Shown: piece by piece, positions 5,276 to 8,065 of the stretch
Layout of the letters: every line of letters begins with the position of its first letter
Position numbering within the stretch: the stretch's first letter is position 1
Notes under the pieces: model-generated
What the model saw: the letters and a program-made list of their open reading frames with translations, nothing else
Told to the model about the DNA's origin: nothing
Databases searched by the model: none
Origin: Candidatus Saccharibacteria bacterium UBA5145
GTDB lineage: Bacteria > Patescibacteriota > Saccharimonadia > Saccharimonadales > UBA4665
Direction: 5' to 3'
Assembly (NCBI GenBank): GCA_002413865.1
Contig: DHXX01000017.1
Coordinates: forward strand, 52,363-60,427
Length of the DNA: 8,065 bases
Program-made: the position numbers and the translations under genes

Positions 5276-8065
5276 CTAGTACTGACTTAAGTAACTGAAT
5301 GTAATCTCACCGGCGCGGGCAAAGTCTCCGGTCGCTCCCGCTTTTACATGGACTTGGAAGGTCAGCAAATCGCCGGCACCAATAGAACAGCCGCCGAAGC
5401 CAGTGTAGATAATAGAGCCAGTTGTCCATACACCAGCAGTAGTCGCCGCACTAACAGCCGAACCACAAGCTGCTCCACCTTTAAAGACAGCCAACTGTAC
5501 TGCATCGCTGCTGGCCGTACTTGTAACCCAGCCATTCAACGTTAGCGAAGCTCCGGTAGTTGGAAGGATCCCGAAATCACTCGGCACTTGATAGCGCACG
5601 TAGATGTCGTAGTCCTCGGCGCCTGGCTGGTTGGTTGTCCAACTGTAGTAGTTATGAACATCGCCGGAGGTGCTACACACACCAGTCGCAATCGAAAGTG
5701 CACCGGTGTTGCTACAGAAGTCAGAGCTCATCGTACCGATATTGGTGCCGCCGTTACCAGTCAGAGTCGCACCGGCGTATTCCGGTACCAGGGTATCGGT
5801 CGTGGCGCGTCGGGCGGTGCCAATCAGCGACAATTGGTGATTGGCCGCATCGAAGCTGGCGCCGTTCGTGACGGTACCGATTAGAACTAAGCCGCTGACG
5901 CCGGCAGTACCGGTGACGTAGAGGTCGCCGGTGCCGGTGCCGGTGGTGAAGTTCTGGGTGCCGCCACCGATGGTGACGATCTGGGTGCTGGTATTAGTAC
6001 TCAAGATGAAGCTACCGGCGTTGTTCTGGACTTGGAAGGCAATGCCGTCGGTGCCGTTAGCTTTGGCAACGACGATTCCGGCGGTCGTACCGGTGCTACC
6101 CTTGGCGCCACCTTGCAAGACAAGGTTGCCACCGACGGTAGTACCAGTCGCGCCGGCACCAGCTTGAATAGTCAGGCTGCCGCCGGCACCGCTCGAGGCT
6201 TGGACGACGTTAATGGTGCGGGCGCCGGAGTTGGTAGCATCACCTAAGGTCAAATCGGCGCCACTACTGGTGACCGAGGTGATGTTGACGCCGGTGTTGT
6301 TGACCTTGAGGCCGTAGGCGCCAGCCGTGAAGGTATCGACCATAGTAGAATTGTTGTTACCAAGATTTATAATGCGAGCGTTGCCGGTACCGATACCGAT
6401 TGTTGGGGTCGTTACACCGGTCGTGATATCAATAGTTGTACTCTGCTGCAGAGTTATGTTGCCGACGGTATCGAGCTGTAGCCGGTTAGTGCCGCCCGTT
6501 TTGAAGTTTAAGACGTAGGCGTCATTGGTACCGAGCTCGGCCGCTGCCGTGAAGCTGTTGCCGCCCTGGACGAACGGAGTGCCACCGCTACAACTACTGA
6601 TAATGTTAGTGCTGTTACGGCAGAGGAAGTTATTGAGGGGATCCGCTGTACCAAAGGTCGCAATTGTGACGGCGCCGGTAGCCGAAACACCAAAGTTACC
6701 AGCACCTGAAGAGAGAGTAGCCGCTGTGACGCTGCTGGAGGTGTTGATGCTGCCGGCCCAGTTAATCGAACCGGCTCCGAGGATGCCGGTCGTGGTAATG
6801 TTGCCTTGAACTACGGCAGGTAGGATTTGGGCCAAGATTGGTACGCCAGCGATGCCGGTGGTGAGGATGCTGTTGTTGGCAATGCCTGTGACTTGGACGG
6901 CGGCGGCGTTGTTGCCGTACAGAATACCATTCTGCAGCAGGGTAGTAACACCGGTGCCACCGTTGGCGACGGTAACGGTGCCGGACGATAGCAAACCCGT
7001 ACCATCACTCTGGACGACGCCGCCGAGGCCACCGTTGGTCAGGCTGCCTAGCTTGACAGCGCCGGTGCCGGTGGTGAAGGTGTTGGTGCCAGAAATGCTG
7101 GTGTTACCGTAGAAGATGGCGCCGCCGGTGCCGGTACTGAAGCTGCCGGTGCCAGTCTGGATGAAGTTAGAGCCATTATCAACAGTAACGCCACCGCTGA
7201 AGGTGCCGAGGCCGGTGTGGGTCGTGGTGTTACCAAAGGCGACGGTTTGGTTGAAGGTGTTGGCGAGGGTAAAGGTGTTGGCTTTGTTGATATAGGCGAC
7301 GTTACTGAGCGTACCGGCGGTGTTGATGTCGGCGCCACCCAGTTGAATGGACGCACCGACGCCGCTGGCGTTGAGGATGTTGCCCTGGACGGTCGCCGAA
7401 GTCGTAATGTTGTTGGCGGTGCTAATCGTACCGAAGCCGCTGGCAATCGAGCCGACGATGAGAATCCCCGTATTGGTAATGTTAGCTTGAACGGCCGGTG
7501 GTAGGAACTGGGTCAGCTGCGGTATGCCCGTGGCACCGGTAGCAAGGATACCGTTGTTGGTAGTGGTAGCGACAGAGATATTACCCGCGCCATTACCAAA
7601 GAGAATACCGTTGGTCGCAAAACTAGTATTACCAGTACCGCCGTTTGGAACGGTCAGCGTGCCGGCGCTCAGCAAACCAGTGCCATCACTCTGGATAACA
7701 CCGCCGAGACCACCGTTGGTCAGACTGCCTAATTTAACGGCGCCGCTTCCGGTCGTAAAGGTGTTGGTCGTGGTGACTGAAGTATTGCCGTTTAAGTGGA
7801 CGATACCGGTGCCGGTGTCAAAAGTGCCGGTGCCGGTTTGGCTGAAATTGGAGTTGTTAGCAACCGTAACGCCGCCGTTGAAGGTACTCAGCGCCGTGAA
7901 CGTGCTGGTGCCGGTGACGCTCAGCGCGCCGCCCAGCGCCGTCGCGCCAGCCGTGACGGTCAGGCCATTGCCGACAGTCGCGCCGTTGGTGACGCTGAGC
8001 GTACCAATCGTGCCGGTGCCGGAGATGGTGGCATTATTGTTAACAGTCAAGGCCGTCCCAGCAGC
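5276..8065 (-). CDS. Giant tail-fibre-like surface protein, C-terminal 929 residues (5' end outside window)
   Basis: The frame is open at the right edge, so the N-terminus and any signal peptide are missing; the TTG at 8050 is an internal leucine codon. The visible part is rich in Gly, Thr, Ser, Asn and Val with short strand-turn repeats such as GTGTFxTGTG, typical of beta-helical fibres. A 147-residue unit occurs twice (7445-7885 and 6764-7204). The region around 6580-6290 (NNFLCRNS, VQGGNSF, LGTNDAYVLNFKTGG, RLQLDTVGNI) resembles phage tail-fibre and Patescibacteria adhesin repeats. The C-terminal 180 residues, from VPEYAGATLTGNGG (about 5790) to the end, form a compact domain with NYYSWTT and DYDIYVRYQVPSDF plus four cysteines (residues 784, 797, 867 and 893 of the visible part), probably a beta-sandwich. 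There is no LPxTG-like signal or C-terminal membrane segment. It is the first visible gene of the operon. Adhesion is inferred from architecture; the ligand is unknown. Confidence 0.88.
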   Translation of the reverse strand, partial: AAGTALTVNNNATISGTGTIGTLSVTNGATVGNGLTVTAGATALGGALSVTGTSTFTALSTFNGGVTVANNSNFSQTGTGTFDTGTGIVHLNGNTSVTTTNTFTTGSGAVKLGSLTNGGLGGVIQSDGTGLLSAGTLTVPNGGTGNTSFATNGILFGNGAGNISVATTTNNGILATGATGIPQLTQFLPPAVQANITNTGILIVGSIASGFGTISTANNITTSATVQGNILNASGVGASIQLGGADINTAGTLSNVAYINKANTFTLANTFNQTVAFGNTTTHTGLGTFSGGVTVDNGSNFIQTGTGSFSTGTGGAIFYGNTSISGTNTFTTGTGAVKLGSLTNGGLGGVVQSDGTGLLSSGTVTVANGGTGVTTLLQNGILYGNNAAAVQVTGIANNSILTTGIAGVPILAQILPAVVQGNITTTGILGAGSINWAGSINTSSSVTAATLSSGAGNFGVSATGAVTIATFGTADPLNNFLCRNSTNIISSCSGGTPFVQGGNSFTAAAELGTNDAYVLNFKTGGTNRLQLDTVGNITLQQSTTIDITTGVTTPTIGIGTGNARIINLGNNNSTMVDTFTAGAYGLKVNNTGVNITSVTSSGADLTLGDATNSGARTINVVQASSGAGGSLTIQAGAGATGTTVGGNLVLQGGAKGSTGTTAGIVVAKANGTDGIAFQVQNNAGSFILSTNTSTQIVTIGGGTQNFTTGTGTGDLYVTGTAGVSGLVLIGTVTNGASFDAANHQLSLIGTARRATTDTLVPEYAGATLTGNGGTNIGTMSSDFCSNTGALSIATGVCSTSGDVHNYYSWTTNQPGAEDYDIYVRYQVPSDFGILPTTGASLTLNGWVTSTASSDAVQLAVFKGGAACGSAVSAATTAGVWTTGSIIYTGFGGCSIGAGDLLTFQVHVKAGATGDFARAGEITFSYLSQY
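6764..7204 (-). repeat. Second copy of a 147-residue repeat in the giant protein
   Basis: Encodes the unit from TFSGGVTVDNGSNF to ILGAGSI. It aligns without gaps to the copy at 7445-7885 at a constant offset of 681 bases (227 codons). The most conserved stretch, AVKLGSLTNGGLGGV followed by QSDGTGLLS, is nearly identical. An 80-residue unique spacer separates the two units. Confidence 0.85.
7445..7885 (-). repeat. First copy of a 147-residue repeat in the giant protein
   Basis: Encodes the unit from TFNGGVTVANNSNF to ILIVGSI. The landmarks QTGTGxFxTGTG, NTFTTGxGAVKLGSLTNG, NGGTG, NGILxGN and the segment ending in LP-x-VQ-x-NIT recur at the same spacing in the copy at 6764-7204, showing an in-frame duplication that has since diverged. 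Further copies may lie beyond the window edge. Confidence 0.85.

Noticed and set aside
5043..5279. Plus-strand 78-codon ORF opposite the microprotein gene
   Set aside because: It covers the minus-strand promoter and the microprotein, whose coding nature is supported by its paralogue, SD and context.
5588..7504. Many plus-strand open frames of 60-105 codons opposite the giant gene
   Set aside because: They are antisense shadows of a repetitive, G/T-rich coding region. They have odd compositions, no ribosome sites and no family resemblance.
6764..7885. CRISPR-like or direct-repeat array
   Set aside because: The repeats are 441 bases long, in frame and protein-coding; there are no short identical repeats with unique spacers.
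3241..8065. A prophage tail-fibre module
   Set aside because: Despite tail-fibre resemblance, the genes carry signal anchors and Patescibacteria exoprotein domains, and no structural, lysis or integrase genes are present in the window.

Overview
The window looks like a chromosomal piece from a member of the Candidate Phyla Radiation (Patescibacteria). The organism call is inferred from protein style, not from a marker gene. Very long Gly/Thr/Ser/Asn-rich exported proteins combine tail-fibre-like repeats, a C-terminal module starting near 'PEYAGATLT', and a Tyr-Arg-Trp-Phe ('AYRWF') exoprotein module, all of which I associate with Patescibacteria. Several genes end in TGA, so the standard code is used, which argues against the Gracilibacteria/SR1 lineages that read TGA as glycine.

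Layout. At the left edge is a heptanucleotide tandem repeat that contains the stop codon of a minus-strand parA/soj-type partition ATPase (20-778). Next is a 0.4 kb non-coding stretch rich in inverted repeats (826-1070), followed by a minus-strand intrinsic terminator (1081-1124). The terminator serves a tiny 40-residue gene (1198-1320), which has a good promoter 165 bases upstream of its start. On the plus strand a membrane-anchored, probably extracytoplasmic protein of unknown function (1714-2550) runs convergently into the main cluster.

The main cluster is on the minus strand and reads right to left. It starts with the C-terminal 929 residues of a giant surface protein (5276 to beyond 8065). 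A 42-residue microprotein follows (5135-5263), whose ribosome binding site overlaps the stop codon of the giant gene. Then comes a 597-residue membrane-anchored protein with three phage tail-collar-like modules, each with an HxH motif (3241-5034). The last gene is a short TolB-like propeller protein (2558-3253) that overlaps its neighbour by 13 bases. A probable internal promoter and a possible 8-residue leader ORF lie just before the 597-residue gene.

The most interesting observation is that the two tiny genes, at 1198-1320 and 5135-5263, are paralogues: 23 of 40 aligned residues are identical, and many of the shared residues use different synonymous codons. Neither would normally be annotated. 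One is embedded in the surface-protein operon and the other stands alone next to parA, which suggests a conserved small helical protein family of unknown role. The surface operon itself probably builds a cell-surface adhesin or fibre assembly.
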